Source of the DNA: Bacteroidota bacterium
Lineage (GTDB): Bacteria > Bacteroidota > Bacteroidia > Flavobacteriales > Flavobacteriaceae
Direction of reading: 5' to 3'
Length of the DNA stretch: 14,205 bases
Assembly: GCA_022601215.1 (NCBI GenBank)
Contig: JAHZIZ010000176.1
Coordinates: forward strand, 1-14,205
Position numbers and translations under genes: made by a program. Shown in pieces: positions 1-8,372 of this stretch (its first letter is position 1; every line of letters starts with the position of its first letter). The notes beneath the pieces are model-generated. The model made no database searches, had not been told where the DNA came from, and saw nothing but the letters and a program-made list of their open reading frames with translations.

Positions 1-84
1 AATCGTGGTGGGGCTGTTACTATAAAGGAAAACAAAAGAAAAATGGCTGAGTCTAACAAGGCTTTTGCTCATTATCGTTGGTAA
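1..84 (+). CDS. rpsG: 30S ribosomal protein S7, C-terminal end only (divergent copy)
   Basis: The window opens inside this gene. The visible 27 codons end in KMAESNKAFAHYRW before a TAA stop, the recognisable C-terminal helix of S7, which binds the 3' major domain of 16S rRNA in the small-subunit head. The usual [16 protein letters not shown] pattern is altered here to IKENKRKMAESNKAF. The 'AHYRW' ending is one I associate with proteobacterial, especially alphaproteobacterial, S7, whereas flavobacterial S7 usually ends 'SHFRF' or 'AHFRF'. A second S7 tail with the flavobacterial ending lies about 170 bases downstream. I infer that this upstream copy is a xenologous or divergent S7 and may be the functional one, because the second tail has no S7 N-terminus in front of it. 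The body of the gene is outside the window. Confidence 0.85.
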   Translation, partial: NRGGAVTIKENKRKMAESNKAFAHYRW

Positions 85-108
85 TTTTAAAAATCGAAAA
101 AAATTTGT

Positions 109-321
109 ATGGTTGATGCTGTTTCATTAGAGAAGGTTAGGAATATTGGTATTTGTGCGCATATTGATGCTGGTAAAACTATCACCACTGAGCGTATTCT
201 ATTTTACACTGGTAAGTCTTATAAGATAGGTGAAGTGCATGAAGGTGCTGCAGTTAAGAAAAGAACTGATACGCACAAAATGGCCGAAGCAAATAAAGCA
301 TTCTCACATTTTAGATTTTAA
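109..321 (+). pseudogene. Chimeric ORF: EF-G N-terminus fused in frame to S7 C-terminus
   Basis: This is a 70-codon ORF. Residues 1-48 are the start of an elongation factor G, with the P-loop AHIDAGKT at 17-24 and GEVHEGAA at 41-48. From residue 49 it becomes the last 22 residues of S7, ending [14 protein letters not shown]. The EF-G part lacks switch I, switch II, NKMD and domains II-V, so it cannot be a working GTPase. The residue after the P-loop is Ile where EF-G normally has Thr. It differs from the intact fusA downstream at many positions at both protein and DNA level, so it is not a recent duplicate. The S7 part matches the native flavobacterial type. The join lies within bases 241-252, where EF-G (HEGAA) and flavobacterial S7 (EEGAAVKKR) would share codons. 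I read it as a recombination scar. Whether the small protein is made is unknown. Confidence 0.8.
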
Positions 322-327
322 TATACG

Positions 328-2454
328 ATGGCTAGAGATTTAAAACTTACTAGAAATATTGGTATTGCCGCACACATTGATGCAGGTAAAACTACTACAA
401 CAGAGCGTATCCTTTATTATACAGGGGTGAGTCACAAGATTGGTGAGGTACACGATGGTGCCGCAACAATGGACTGGATGGAGCAAGAGCAGGAAAGAGG
501 TATTACAATTACTTCTGCTGCTACGACTTGTGAGTGGAGCTTCCCAACAGAAAATGGAAGTCTCACTGCTGATGCGAAGGGCTACCATTTTAATATTATT
601 GATACTCCAGGTCACGTTGATTTTACCGTAGAGGTAAATCGTTCCTTACGTGTTTTAGATGGTTTAGTATTCTTATTTAGTGCAGTGGATGGTGTTGAGC
701 CACAATCTGAAACTAACTGGAGACTAGCAGATAACTACAAGGTGCCACGTATTGGTTTTGTCAATAAAATGGACCGTCAAGGATCTAACTTTATGATGGT
801 TTGTCAGCAAGTTAAAGATATGTTGGGGTCTAATGCTGTACCAATTGTGATGAATATTGGTGATGAGATGGACTTTAAAGGTATCGTAGATTTAGTGAAA
901 AACCGTGCTATTGTTTGGCATGATGAAACACAAGGGTCGACTTTTGATGTGATTGAAATTCCAGAAGAATTAAAAGAAGAGGCTGCTGAATTACGCGGAA
1001 AGCTAATTGAAGAGGTGGCTGCTTATGATGAAAATCTTCTAGAAAAATATATGGAAGATGAGGATTCTATTACTGAGGATGAAGTGCATGCTGCGCTTCG
1101 TGCTGCTGTGATGGATATGTCTATCATTCCAATGATCTGTGGATCTGCATTTAAAAACAAAGGAGTTCAGTTCCTTTTAGATGCTGTTTGTCGTTATTTA
1201 CCATCGCCTGTTGATAAGGAAGGTATTGTAGGGATGAATCCTGATACAGAAGAAGAAGAATTACGTAAGCCAGATGTAAAGGAGCCATTTGCGGCTTTGG
1301 CATTTAAAATTGCTACAGATCCTTTCGTAGGACGCTTAGCATTTTTCCGTGCTTACTCGGGTCGTTTAGATGCAGGTTCTTATATCTTGAACAATCGTTC
1401 TGGAAAGAAGGAGCGTATCTCTCGTATCTATCAAATGCATTCTAATAAGCAGAATGCTATCGATTATATCGAAGCAGGTGATATTGGAGCAGCAGTTGGA
1501 TTTAAGGATATCAAGACTGGTGATACTATGTCTGATGAGAAGCACCCAATTGTTTTAGAATCTATGGACTTCCCAGATCCAGTAATTGGTATAGCGGTTG
1601 AACCTAAGACTAAAGCTGATGTTGATAAATTAGGTATGGCTTTGGCTAAGTTGGCAGAAGAAGATCCAACATTCCAAGTTCGTACTGATGAGGCGTCTGG
1701 TCAAACAGTTATCTCAGGAATGGGAGAGCTTCATTTAGATATTATTGTGGATCGTTTAAAACGTGAGTTCAAGGTTGAAGTGAACCAAGGGCAGCCACAA
1801 GTTGAGTATAAAGAAGCTATTACTAAAGTTGCACAACACAGAGAAACTTATAAGAAGCAATCTGGTGGACGTGGAAAATTTGGTGATATTGTATTTACAT
1901 TAGAGCCGGCTGAGGAAGGAAAAGTTGGACTTGAATTCGTAAACAGTATCAAAGGTGGTAACATTCCAAAAGAATTTATCCCTTCGGTAGAGAAAGGATT
2001 CAAAATGGCAATGGTAAATGGTCCATTGGCTGGATTCGAAGTAGATAGTATGAAGGTAACCCTTACGGATGGATCTTTCCACCCTGTGGATTCGGATCAA
2101 TTATCATTTGAATTGGCTGCGAAACTAGGATTTAAGGCTGCGGCAAAAGCTGCTGGAGCGGTAATTCTAGAACCTATCATGAAGCTGGAGGTGTTAACTC
2201 CAGAGGAAAACATGGGTGATATTGTAGGTGACTTGAACCGTCGTAGAGGACAGGTGAGTGATATGAGCGACAGAGCAGGGGCGAAAGTAGTGAAAGCTAC
2301 TGTGCCACTATCTGAAATGTTTGGTTATGTTACCACATTAAGAACATTGTCTTCAGGTCGTGCCACATCAACAATGGAATTTTCACATTACGCTGCAACT
2401 CCGAGTAATATTTCGGAAGAAGTAATCGCTGCGGCAAGAGGAACTAACGCATAA
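328..2454 (+). CDS. fusA: Elongation factor G (EF-G)
   Basis: This cytosolic translational GTPase drives movement of tRNA and mRNA after each peptide bond and, with ribosome recycling factor, splits post-termination ribosomes. The 708-residue protein is full length. All GTPase motifs are present: P-loop AHIDAGKT (15-22), switch I RGITIT (57-62), DTPGH (92-96), NKMD (146-149) and the SAF guanine-specificity motif near residue 270. Domains II to V follow, including the domain IV stretch [13 protein letters not shown] and the C-terminal [16 protein letters not shown]. The insertion between switch I and DTPGH (about 70-88) is of the kind seen in Bacteroidota EF-G. The ATG at 328 lies six bases after the chimeric ORF's stop and gives the standard N-terminus [13 protein letters not shown]. 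It is followed 10 bases later by rpsJ. The gene is intact despite the rearranged junction upstream. Confidence 0.98.
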   Translation: MARDLKLTRNIGIAAHIDAGKTTTTERILYYTGVSHKIGEVHDGAATMDWMEQEQERGITITSAATTCEWSFPTENGSLTADAKGYHFNIIDTPGHVDFTVEVNRSLRVLDGLVFLFSAVDGVEPQSETNWRLADNYKVPRIGFVNKMDRQGSNFMMVCQQVKDMLGSNAVPIVMNIGDEMDFKGIVDLVKNRAIVWHDETQGSTFDVIEIPEELKEEAAELRGKLIEEVAAYDENLLEKYMEDEDSITEDEVHAALRAAVMDMSIIPMICGSAFKNKGVQFLLDAVCRYLPSPVDKEGIVGMNPDTEEEELRKPDVKEPFAALAFKIATDPFVGRLAFFRAYSGRLDAGSYILNNRSGKKERISRIYQMHSNKQNAIDYIEAGDIGAAVGFKDIKTGDTMSDEKHPIVLESMDFPDPVIGIAVEPKTKADVDKLGMALAKLAEEDPTFQVRTDEASGQTVISGMGELHLDIIVDRLKREFKVEVNQGQPQVEYKEAITKVAQHRETYKKQSGGRGKFGDIVFTLEPAEEGKVGLEFVNSIKGGNIPKEFIPSVEKGFKMAMVNGPLAGFEVDSMKVTLTDGSFHPVDSDQLSFELAAKLGFKAAAKAAGAVILEPIMKLEVLTPEENMGDIVGDLNRRRGQVSDMSDRAGAKVVKATVPLSEMFGYVTTLRTLSSGRATSTMEFSHYAATPSNISEEVIAAARGTNA

Positions 2455-2464
2455 TATATCAGCA

Positions 2465-2770
2465 ATGAGTCAAAAAATCAGAATTAAATTAAAATCATAC
2501 GATCATAATTTAGTGGACAAATCTGCTGAAAAAATCGTTAAGACTGTAAAAAGTACAGGTGCTGTTGTAACTGGGCCAATCCCATTACCAACACACAAAA
2601 AAATCTTTACTGTATTACGTTCACCACACGTTAACAAGAAGAGTAGAGAGCAGTTCCAATTAAGCTCATATAAGCGCTTATTGGATATCTACAGCTCTTC
2701 TTCAAAGACGATTGACGCTCTAATGAAGTTAGAGTTGCCAAGTGGAGTAGAAGTAGAGATTAAGGTGTAA
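2465..2770 (+). CDS. rpsJ: 30S ribosomal protein S10
   Basis: S10 sits in the head of the small subunit. In many bacteria it also pairs with NusB and NusG in antitermination and transcription-translation coupling. The 101 residues match the family length. Diagnostic stretches are [20 protein letters not shown] at the N-terminus, [10 protein letters not shown], then [13 protein letters not shown] on the extended loop that reaches into the ribosome head, and the acidic end GVEVEIKV. It lies 10 bases after fusA, so it is probably co-transcribed with the str genes, and it is separated from rplC by a 160-base structured gap. In the E. coli arrangement rpsJ is instead the first gene of the S10 operon. 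Here the likely regulatory break comes after rpsJ. Confidence 0.98.
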   Translation: MSQKIRIKLKSYDHNLVDKSAEKIVKTVKSTGAVVTGPIPLPTHKKIFTVLRSPHVNKKSREQFQLSSYKRLLDIYSSSSKTIDALMKLELPSGVEVEIKV

Positions 2771-2930
2771 GTATACTTCTGAATTATTTCAGAAGACATG
2801 TCCTAAGCTGCGGGCGAGGGAAAAACGGAAACAAAGTAACATTCGGGGTCGAATTTATTTTGACCCCATGTTTGTTTAAGGGGTTTCCGAAAGAAAATTG
2901 AATTTTTTTAATAACTATAAATAATTAAAT
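2771..2930 (+). promoter_or_regulatory. Structured non-coding region before rplC; candidate RNA leader
   Basis: No ORF is supported in these 160 bases, by far the largest coding-free gap in the window. I see an 8-bp perfect hairpin (2776-2783 with 2788-2795, loop TTAT). A second, nested structure has 2826-2832 (CGGAAAC) pairing with 2883-2889 (GTTTCCG), 2838-2842 (AACAT) with 2868-2872 (ATGTT), and a 9-bp stem 2845-2853 with 2859-2867 containing one G-U pair. GGGGT at 2880-2884 could instead pair with ACCCC at 2863-2867, breaking both the inner and closing stems, so two folds compete. No U-run follows any stem, so a simple intrinsic terminator is not supported, and I find no clear Bacteroidota TTG/TAnnTTTG promoter. 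By analogy with the L4-binding S10 leader of E. coli, autoregulation by L3, L4 or another product is a plausible inference only. Confidence 0.5.
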
Positions 2931-3542
2931 ATGTCTGGGTTAATTGGAAGAAAGATAGGGATGACCAGCATCTTTGACGCGAACGGAAAGAATATGCCGT
3001 GTACTGTTATAGAGTGTGGCCCTTGTGTTGTTACCCAAGTCAGAACCTTAGAGGTTGACGGGTATGAAGCTCTTCAGCTTGGTTTCGATGACAAAAAGAC
3101 TGCTACTAAGGCTGCCGAAGGGCATGCCAAAAAAGCGGGAACCGTTGTAAAGCGTAAAGTCGTTGAATTCCAAGGATTTGAAGAGGAGTATAAATTAGGT
3201 GATACTATCACAGTAGAGCACTTTGAAGAAGGAGAATTCGTAGATGTTGCGGGTACTTCAAAAGGTAAAGGGTTCCAAGGGGTGGTAAAGCGTCATGGTT
3301 TTGGTGGTGTAGGTCAAGCGACTCACGGTCAGCATAACCGTTTAAGAGCTCCTGGTTCAATTGGTGCGGCATCTTATCCTGCGAGAGTATTCAAAGGAAT
3401 GAAGATGGCTGGTCAAATGGGGAACGAGAGAGTGAAAGTTCAAAACTTAAGAGTGTTGAAAGTAGTGGCTGATAAGAACCTACTTGTTGTGAAAGGGTGT
3501 GTACCTGGACACAAAAATGCTTACGTAACTATTCAGAAATAA
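2931..3542 (+). CDS. rplC: 50S ribosomal protein L3
   Basis: L3 is an early assembly protein of the large subunit that binds near the 3' end of 23S rRNA, with an extension reaching towards the peptidyl-transferase centre. The 203 residues fit the family. [15 protein letters not shown] is the standard N-terminus, [14 protein letters not shown] lies near 111-124, and the central loop [20 protein letters not shown] spans 142-161. In the E. coli protein the stretch after GSIG holds the glutamine methylated by PrmB. Here it reads AASYP, so that target appears to be absent, which I would expect outside Proteobacteria. It is the first gene after the structured gap, preceded by a very AT-rich stretch without a Shine-Dalgarno. 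Its stop codon overlaps the rplD start by one base (TAATG). Confidence 0.98.
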   Translation: MSGLIGRKIGMTSIFDANGKNMPCTVIECGPCVVTQVRTLEVDGYEALQLGFDDKKTATKAAEGHAKKAGTVVKRKVVEFQGFEEEYKLGDTITVEHFEEGEFVDVAGTSKGKGFQGVVKRHGFGGVGQATHGQHNRLRAPGSIGAASYPARVFKGMKMAGQMGNERVKVQNLRVLKVVADKNLLVVKGCVPGHKNAYVTIQK

Positions 3543-4171
3543 TGAAGGTAGCTGTATTAGACAAAAACGGAAAAGACACAGGTAGAAAGGCAGACCTTTC
3601 TAAAGATGTGTTTGGAATAGAGCCTAACAATCACGCTGTATATCTTGATGTAAAGCAATTTCTTGCAAACCAACGTCAAGGAACGCACAAAGCAAAAGAG
3701 CGTGCTGAGATTACAGGTAGTACGAGAAAGATTAAGAAGCAGAAAGGTACGGGTACGGCTCGTGCTGGTAGCGTCAAATCTGGTGTATTTAAAGGTGGGG
3801 GTCGTATGTTTGGGCCAAGACCGAGAAATTACTCGTTCAAGTTGAATAAAAACTTAAAGCGTTTGGCACGTAAATCGGCCTTAAGTTTAAAGGCAACTAA
3901 CAAGTCAATTGTTGTGCTTGAGGACTTTACGATGGATGCTCCAAAAACGCAGGAGTTTACTAAAGTATTGAAGAACTTAGGACTAGAGAACAAAAAATCT
4001 CTGATAGTGTTGGGAGAGTCAAATAATAATGTATATTTGTCGTCTCGTAATTTGAAAGGCACTGAAGTTGTAACTAACTCAGAATTAAGCACTTACAAAA
4101 TTATGAACGCAAACAGCGTCGTGTTGTTTGAAGGTTCTTTGGAAGGAATTGAACAAAATTTAAGTAAATAG
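3542..4171 (+). CDS. rplD: 50S ribosomal protein L4
   Basis: L4 binds 23S rRNA domain I, and its long loop lines the narrow part of the peptide exit tunnel. In E. coli it also represses the S10 operon through the leader RNA. The start chosen is the ATG at 3542, which overlaps the rplC stop and gives [16 protein letters not shown] and a 209-residue protein. A longer frame opening at 3497 lies inside rplC and adds 15 unrelated residues. The tunnel loop is visible as [20 protein letters not shown] and [18 protein letters not shown], followed by the globular part ending GIEQNLSK. The gene terminates with TAG, which matters when judging the in-frame TAG of rplR. Confidence 0.97.
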   Translation: MKVAVLDKNGKDTGRKADLSKDVFGIEPNNHAVYLDVKQFLANQRQGTHKAKERAEITGSTRKIKKQKGTGTARAGSVKSGVFKGGGRMFGPRPRNYSFKLNKNLKRLARKSALSLKATNKSIVVLEDFTMDAPKTQEFTKVLKNLGLENKKSLIVLGESNNNVYLSSRNLKGTEVVTNSELSTYKIMNANSVVLFEGSLEGIEQNLSK

Positions 4172-4178
4172 AAGCAAG

Positions 4179-4469
4179 ATGGATATCTTAATTAAACCTA
4201 TTATTACAGAAAAAGCTACAAGAGATGCTGAGGAGAAAAACCTATTCAGTTTTGTAGTGAACCCTAAGGCGAATAAGGTAGAAATCAAAAAAGCGGTTGA
4301 GGCTGCTTATGGTGTTTCTGTTGAAAAAGTTCGCACAATGAATGTCCGCCCAGATCGTCGTACTCGTTATACGAAAACGGGGATCCAAACTGGTAAAACA
4401 AATGCTTTCAAAAAAGCACTTGTACAGGTGGCGGAAGGTGATACAATAGATTTTTACGCAAACGCTTAA
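4179..4469 (+). CDS. rplW: 50S ribosomal protein L23
   Basis: L23 surrounds the outer mouth of the peptide exit tunnel and is the docking site for trigger factor and the signal recognition particle. The 96-residue length is normal. Recognisable parts are the N-terminal IIKPIITEKAT, the helix NPKANKVEIKKAVEAAYGV, then VRTMNVRPDRRTRYTKTG and the final strand VQVAEGDTIDFYANA. It begins 7 bases after rplD and ends 28 bases before rplB. That short gap is A-rich (AAAAAAAAGACAAAA just before the next start), the kind of leader typical of Bacteroidota genes that do not rely on Shine-Dalgarno pairing. Confidence 0.97.
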   Translation: MDILIKPIITEKATRDAEEKNLFSFVVNPKANKVEIKKAVEAAYGVSVEKVRTMNVRPDRRTRYTKTGIQTGKTNAFKKALVQVAEGDTIDFYANA

Positions 4470-4497
4470 TTAATTAAGCTAGAAAAAAAAGACAAAA

Positions 4498-5322
4498 ATG
4501 TCAGTAAGAAAATTAAAACCAATCACCCCAGGACAGCGTTTTAGAGTTGTAAATGGATTTGACGCCATTACAACTGATAAGCCGGAAAAAAGCCTATTGG
4601 CTCCGAAGAAACGTTCTGGAGGTAGAAACAGTCAAGGAAAGATGACCATGCGCTATAAGGGTGGTGGTCACAAAAGACGATATAGAATTATCGACTTTAA
4701 ACGTGATAAGCAAGGAATTCCTGCTACAGTCGCGTCCATAGAATATGATCCAAACCGTACAGCATTTATCGCTTTACTTAATTACCAAGACGGTGATAAG
4801 CGATATGTAATTGCTCAAAACGGACTTCAAGTAGGTCAGAACATCGTTTCAGGTGAGAAAGTGGCTCCAGAAATTGGAAACGCTATGACCTTAGCTAATA
4901 TTCCATTAGGTACTATTATTTCTTGTTTAGAGTTACGTCCAGGTCAAGGAGCTGTTATGGCTCGTAGTGCTGGTGCGTTTGCTCAGCTAATGGCAAGAGA
5001 TGGAAAGTATGCAACGGTTAAGTTGCCTTCTGGAGAAACTCGTATGATTTTAGTGGCTTGTATGGCAACAATAGGTGCTGTATCTAATAGTGATCACCAA
5101 TTGCTAGTTTCTGGTAAAGCTGGTCGATCTAGATGGTTAGGTAGAAGACCACGTACAAGACCAGTTGTGATGAATCCTGTTGATCACCCAATGGGTGGTG
5201 GAGAAGGTAAATCTTCTGGAGGACACCCAAGATCTAGAAACGGAATCCCGGCAAAAGGATTTAGAACCCGTTCTAAGACGAAAGCAAGTAATAAATATAT
5301 TATCGAACGTAGAAAGAAATAA
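4498..5322 (+). CDS. rplB: 50S ribosomal protein L2
   Basis: L2 is a large primary rRNA-binding protein needed for subunit association and peptidyl-transferase activity. The 274 residues are full length. Conserved parts include [20 protein letters not shown] near 38-57, the SH3-like core with [15 protein letters not shown], and the C-terminal [20 protein letters not shown]. In the C-terminal motif the first histidine (230), matching the functionally important His229 of E. coli, is kept. The second, His in most bacteria, is Met here, a variant I associate with Bacteroidota and relatives. The protein ends in the basic tail YIIERRKK. Only 3 bases separate it from rpsS. Confidence 0.98.
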   Translation: MSVRKLKPITPGQRFRVVNGFDAITTDKPEKSLLAPKKRSGGRNSQGKMTMRYKGGGHKRRYRIIDFKRDKQGIPATVASIEYDPNRTAFIALLNYQDGDKRYVIAQNGLQVGQNIVSGEKVAPEIGNAMTLANIPLGTIISCLELRPGQGAVMARSAGAFAQLMARDGKYATVKLPSGETRMILVACMATIGAVSNSDHQLLVSGKAGRSRWLGRRPRTRPVVMNPVDHPMGGGEGKSSGGHPRSRNGIPAKGFRTRSKTKASNKYIIERRKK

Positions 5323-5325
5323 GCT

Positions 5326-5604
5326 ATGGCAAGATCATTAAAAAAAGGACCTTACGTTCACTACAAGCTAGAGAAAAAAGTTCAGCAAAATGTTGAGTCA
5401 AACAAGAAGACCGTTATCAAAACTTGGTCACGTGCTTCTATGATTACTCCTGACTTTGTTGGGCAAACCATTGCAGTGCATAATGGACGTCAATTTGTTC
5501 CAGTATATGTTACTGAGAATATGGTAGGACATAAATTAGGAGAATTTTCACCTACAAGATCATTCCGTGGTCACGCTGGTGCAAAAAATAAAGGAAAAAA
5601 ATAA
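5326..5604 (+). CDS. rpsS: 30S ribosomal protein S19
   Basis: S19 forms a pair with S13 in the small-subunit head and contacts the A-site tRNA region and the inter-subunit bridge. The 92 residues match the family. [15 protein letters not shown] is the standard N-terminus, followed by [40 protein letters not shown] and the basic tail [20 protein letters not shown]. It lies between rplB (3 bases) and rplV (6 bases), the universal order, and is surely co-transcribed with them. Confidence 0.98.
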   Translation: MARSLKKGPYVHYKLEKKVQQNVESNKKTVIKTWSRASMITPDFVGQTIAVHNGRQFVPVYVTENMVGHKLGEFSPTRSFRGHAGAKNKGKK

Positions 5605-5610
5605 TAGGCC

Positions 5611-6018
5611 ATGGGAGTTCGTAAAAGAGAAAGAGCAGAGCAAATCAAGGAAGCGAAGAAGACACAGTATTTCGCTAAGTTGAACAATTGCCCTACTTCG
5701 CCAAGAAAAATGCGTTTAGTAGCGGATTTAGTAAGAGGTGAAAAAGTAGACAAGGCGCTAAATATTTTAAGATTCAGTCAAAAAGAGGCTTCACGTCGTC
5801 TAGAGAAATTATTACTTTCAGCTATTGCCAACTGGCAAGCGAAGAATGAGGATGCTAGTGTCGAGGATGCAGATCTTTTTGTTAAGGAGATCCGTGTGGA
5901 TGGCGGTACTATGTTGAAAAGACTACGTACAGCACCACAAGGACGCGCACATAGAATTAGAAAACGTTCCAACCACGTAACACTGGTTTTAGGAGCAAAC
6001 GATAACACACAAAGCTAA
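5611..6018 (+). CDS. rplV: 50S ribosomal protein L22
   Basis: L22 contacts all domains of 23S rRNA, and its beta-hairpin lines the exit tunnel opposite L4. The 135 residues are longer than the E. coli protein because of an N-terminal extension ([20 protein letters not shown]) before the conserved [19 protein letters not shown] regard such extensions as usual in Bacteroidota. The hairpin tip region is [20 protein letters not shown], followed by [13 protein letters not shown]. No substitution of the sort linked to macrolide resistance is obvious, but this cannot be judged by eye. The rpsC start follows after 6 bases. Confidence 0.97.
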   Translation: MGVRKRERAEQIKEAKKTQYFAKLNNCPTSPRKMRLVADLVRGEKVDKALNILRFSQKEASRRLEKLLLSAIANWQAKNEDASVEDADLFVKEIRVDGGTMLKRLRTAPQGRAHRIRKRSNHVTLVLGANDNTQS

Positions 6019-6024
6019 ATTTAA

Positions 6025-6744
6025 ATGGGACAGAAGACAAATCCAATCGGGAACCGTTTAGGTATCATTAGAGGATGGGAATCCAACTGGTACGGTGGTA
6101 ACGACTACGGCGATAAACTTGCCGAAGACGATAAGATTAGAAAATATGTTCACGCTCGTTTAAGTAAAGCAAGTGTGTCTAGAGTAATTATTGAGCGTAC
6201 GCTTAAACTTGTAACCGTTACTATTACTACTGCAAGACCTGGTATTATTATTGGGAAAGGTGGTCAGGAAGTAGACAAGTTGAAAGAAGAGCTTAAGAAA
6301 ATTACAGGTAAAGAAGTACAGATCAATATCCATGAGATTAAGAGACCTGAGCTTGATGCGCATCTAGTAGGAGCTAGTGTAGCAAGACAAATAGAGAATC
6401 GTATCTCTTACCGTCGTGCTATAAAAATGGCTATTGCTGCAGCAATGCGTATGAATGCTGAAGGTATTAAAATTCAGATCTCTGGGCGTTTAAATGGTGC
6501 TGAAATGGCACGTAGTGAAGCGTACAAGGATGGTCGTATTCCTTTATCAACTTTTAGAGCCGATATTGATTATGCTTTAGTTGAGGCACACACTACTTAT
6601 GGTAGATTGGGTGTTAAAGTGTGGATCATGAAAGGTGAAGTGTATGGAAAAAGAGAACTTTCTCCCCTAGTTGGCTTAGCCAAAAAAGGTGGAAAAGGTG
6701 GTTCTGGTCGAGGTGGTAATAAATCACGTCGTAACAGAAAGTAA
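6025..6744 (+). CDS. rpsC: 30S ribosomal protein S3
   Basis: S3 lies at the mRNA entry channel of the small subunit and, with S4 and S5, forms the ribosomal helicase. The 239-residue protein starts [20 protein letters not shown]. The KH RNA-binding domain carries the loop GKGG at 77-80 within [13 protein letters not shown]. The C-terminal domain shows [14 protein letters not shown] and [20 protein letters not shown], and the protein ends in a glycine- and lysine-rich disordered tail ([20 protein letters not shown]), a common feature of the family's C-terminus. rplP follows after 19 bases. Confidence 0.98.
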   Translation: MGQKTNPIGNRLGIIRGWESNWYGGNDYGDKLAEDDKIRKYVHARLSKASVSRVIIERTLKLVTVTITTARPGIIIGKGGQEVDKLKEELKKITGKEVQINIHEIKRPELDAHLVGASVARQIENRISYRRAIKMAIAAAMRMNAEGIKIQISGRLNGAEMARSEAYKDGRIPLSTFRADIDYALVEAHTTYGRLGVKVWIMKGEVYGKRELSPLVGLAKKGGKGGSGRGGNKSRRNRK

Positions 6745-6763
6745 TTTTTAAAGAGAACAGAAC

Positions 6764-7183
6764 ATGTTACAACCTAAAAGAACAAAATTCCGTAAACAAC
6801 AGAAGGGACGTATGAAAGGAAATGCTGGTCGCGGTAACCAGTTATCTTACGGAACTTTTGGTATTAAGTCTTTGGATTCAAATTTCCTGACTGCACGTCA
6901 AATTGAAGCTGCACGTATTGCTGCTACTCGTTATATGAAAAGAGAAGGGTCTCTGTGGATTATGATTTTCCCAGATAAGCCTATTACAAAAAAGCCTCTT
7001 GAAGTACGTATGGGTAAAGGTAAAGGTGCTGTAGAATATTGGGCGGCTGTAGTAAAGCCAGGAAGAGTATTGTTTGAAATTTCTGGAGTGCCATTAGAAA
7101 CAGCAAAAGAAGCATTGCGTCTAGCTGCTCAAAAGCTTCCAGTGAAAACAAAATTCTTGATTTCAAGAGACTATCAAGCTTAA
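6764..7183 (+). CDS. rplP: 50S ribosomal protein L16
   Basis: L16 organises the A-site side of the large subunit around the central protuberance base and contacts the elbow of A-site tRNA. The 139 residues match the family. [19 protein letters not shown] is the typical N-terminus, followed by [38 protein letters not shown] and [20 protein letters not shown], then the C-terminal helix and KTKFLIS. It sits between rpsC and rpmC as expected. Confidence 0.98.
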   Translation: MLQPKRTKFRKQQKGRMKGNAGRGNQLSYGTFGIKSLDSNFLTARQIEAARIAATRYMKREGSLWIMIFPDKPITKKPLEVRMGKGKGAVEYWAAVVKPGRVLFEISGVPLETAKEALRLAAQKLPVKTKFLISRDYQA

Positions 7184-7201
7184 TTTTTAGAATTGTCATT
7201 T

Positions 7202-7393
7202 ATGAAACAATCAGAAATAAACGAAGCATCAACAGCGCAACTTCAAGATAGTTTGGCTGAATTAAAAAAGAGCTTAACAGATCTTAAAATAGCGCACGCT
7301 ATATCACCGTTGGAAAATCCAATTCAAATAAGAGGGCAACGAAAAGCCATCGCGAGAATTGCGACAGAACTAACTAAAAGAGAAGTGCAATAA
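7202..7393 (+). CDS. rpmC: 50S ribosomal protein L29
   Basis: L29 is a small two-helix protein beside L23 at the tunnel exit. I choose the ATG at 7202, giving 63 residues starting MKQSEINEAS. The frame is open from a TTG at 7193, but that would add only three residues, and the ATG product has the usual family length and N-terminus. The first helix holds AQLQDSLAELKKSLTDLKIA, then AISPLENPIQIR, then the second helix RKAIARIATELTKREV. The 'PLENPIQIR' linker resembles the common 'xLxNPxxIR' pattern of L29. Confidence 0.95.
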   Translation: MKQSEINEASTAQLQDSLAELKKSLTDLKIAHAISPLENPIQIRGQRKAIARIATELTKREVQ

Positions 7394-7410
7394 TTGTACG
7401 AAGCTGAAAG

Positions 7411-7671
7411 ATGGAAATAAAAAGAAATTTAAGAAAAGAACGTATAGGTGTAGTAACTAGTAACAAAATGGAGAAATCTATTGTTGTTAGTGAGGTGAAA
7501 AAAGTAAAACACCCTATGTATGGAAAATTCGTTTTGAAAACGAAGAAGTATGTAGCGCACGACGAGAAAAACGACTGCAACGAAGGAGATACTGTAAAGA
7601 TCATGGAAACAAGACCTATGAGTAAAACCAAGTGTTGGAGATTAGTAGAAATCATAGAAAGAGCTAAGTAA
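7411..7671 (+). CDS. rpsQ: 30S ribosomal protein S17
   Basis: S17 is an OB-fold protein that binds the 5' domain of 16S rRNA early in assembly. The 86 residues begin [20 protein letters not shown] and show the family stretch [20 protein letters not shown], then [20 protein letters not shown] and [17 protein letters not shown]. The serine or threonine of the usual RPLSKxKxWRL motif is kept ([11 protein letters not shown]). It is 17 bases after rpmC and 2 bases before rplN, so translation is probably coupled with L14. Confidence 0.98.
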   Translation: MEIKRNLRKERIGVVTSNKMEKSIVVSEVKKVKHPMYGKFVLKTKKYVAHDEKNDCNEGDTVKIMETRPMSKTKCWRLVEIIERAK

Positions 7672-7673
7672 TC

Positions 7674-8042
7674 ATGGTACAACAAGAATCAAGACTAAAA
7701 GTAGCAGATAACACCGGAGCTAAGGAAGTCCTTACTATTCGTGTGTTAGGAGGTACAAAGAAACGTTACGCTTCTATTGGCGACAAAATTGTGGTTACAG
7801 TTAAAGAAGCTACTCCAAACGGAAACATTAAGAAAGGAACTGTATCTACTGCTGTAGTGGTGCGTACGGTAAAAGAGGTTAGAAGACCTGATGGATCTTA
7901 TATCCGTTTCGATGACAACGCTTGTGTTCTTTTAGGTCCTCAAGGGGAGATGAGAGGAACACGTGTATTTGGTCCCGTAGCTAGAGAGCTTCGTGACAAA
8001 CAATTTATGAAGATTGTATCATTAGCACCAGAGGTGCTTTAA
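7674..8042 (+). CDS. rplN: 50S ribosomal protein L14
   Basis: L14 forms inter-subunit bridges with 16S rRNA helix 14 and is the binding site for the silencing factor RsfS. The 122 residues are the standard size. [19 protein letters not shown] is the typical N-terminus, then [40 protein letters not shown], the strongly conserved [20 protein letters not shown], and the end VSLAPEVL. In E. coli this gene opens the spc operon. Here it follows rpsQ by only 2 bases with no room for a promoter, so S10 and spc genes look like one transcription unit. Confidence 0.98.
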   Translation: MVQQESRLKVADNTGAKEVLTIRVLGGTKKRYASIGDKIVVTVKEATPNGNIKKGTVSTAVVVRTVKEVRRPDGSYIRFDDNACVLLGPQGEMRGTRVFGPVARELRDKQFMKIVSLAPEVL

Positions 8043-8055
8043 TACGAAAACCAAG

Positions 8056-8370
8056 ATGGGAAAGCTTAAAATTAAATCGGGAGATAATGTTGTAGTTACT
8101 GCTGGAGATCACAAAGGGTCTGAAGGAAAGGTACTACGCATATTTCGTGAAAAAAACAAAGCAATAGTAGAAGGAGTAAACATGGTGAAGAAACATGAGA
8201 AACCTAGCGCAGCTAGTCCTCAAGGTGGAATTACTGAGAAAGAAGCTCCTATTCATATTTCAAATCTTTCACTTATTGATCCTAAGTCCGGTAGTGCTAC
8301 CAGAGTTGGTGTTCGTGTGGAAGATGGTAAAAAAGTACGATTTGCTAAAAAATCGAATCAAGTATTATAG
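8056..8370 (+). CDS. rplX: 50S ribosomal protein L24
   Basis: L24 is an assembly initiator for the large subunit and lies near the tunnel exit. The 104 residues carry the KOW motif near the N-terminus ([20 protein letters not shown]), followed by [40 protein letters not shown] and [15 protein letters not shown]. It ends with TAG, one of two genes in the window that clearly use the amber codon as a normal stop. Its stop is two bases from the rplE ATG. Confidence 0.98.
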   Translation: MGKLKIKSGDNVVVTAGDHKGSEGKVLRIFREKNKAIVEGVNMVKKHEKPSAASPQGGITEKEAPIHISNLSLIDPKSGSATRVGVRVEDGKKVRFAKKSNQVL

Positions 8371-8372
8371 TT

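Noticed and set aside
340..615. Open frame on the minus strand inside fusA
   Set aside because: It lies entirely opposite a well-conserved EF-G coding stretch, and its translation resembles no protein I know. It is a shadow frame.
2776..2795. The 8-bp perfect hairpin after rpsJ as an intrinsic terminator
   Set aside because: It has no run of T after the stem (ACATGTCCTAAG follows) and the stem is not GC-rich, so factor-independent termination is not supported on its own.
3497..3541. Upstream extension of rplD
   Set aside because: The added 15 residues come from DNA coding the end of rplC in another frame. The ATG at 3542 gives the conserved L4 N-terminus.
7374..7685. 103-codon open frame on the minus strand across rpsQ
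   Set aside because: The plus-strand rpsQ is a certain gene and the minus frame is hydrophobic by chance from A-rich coding DNA. There is no sign of its own start region.
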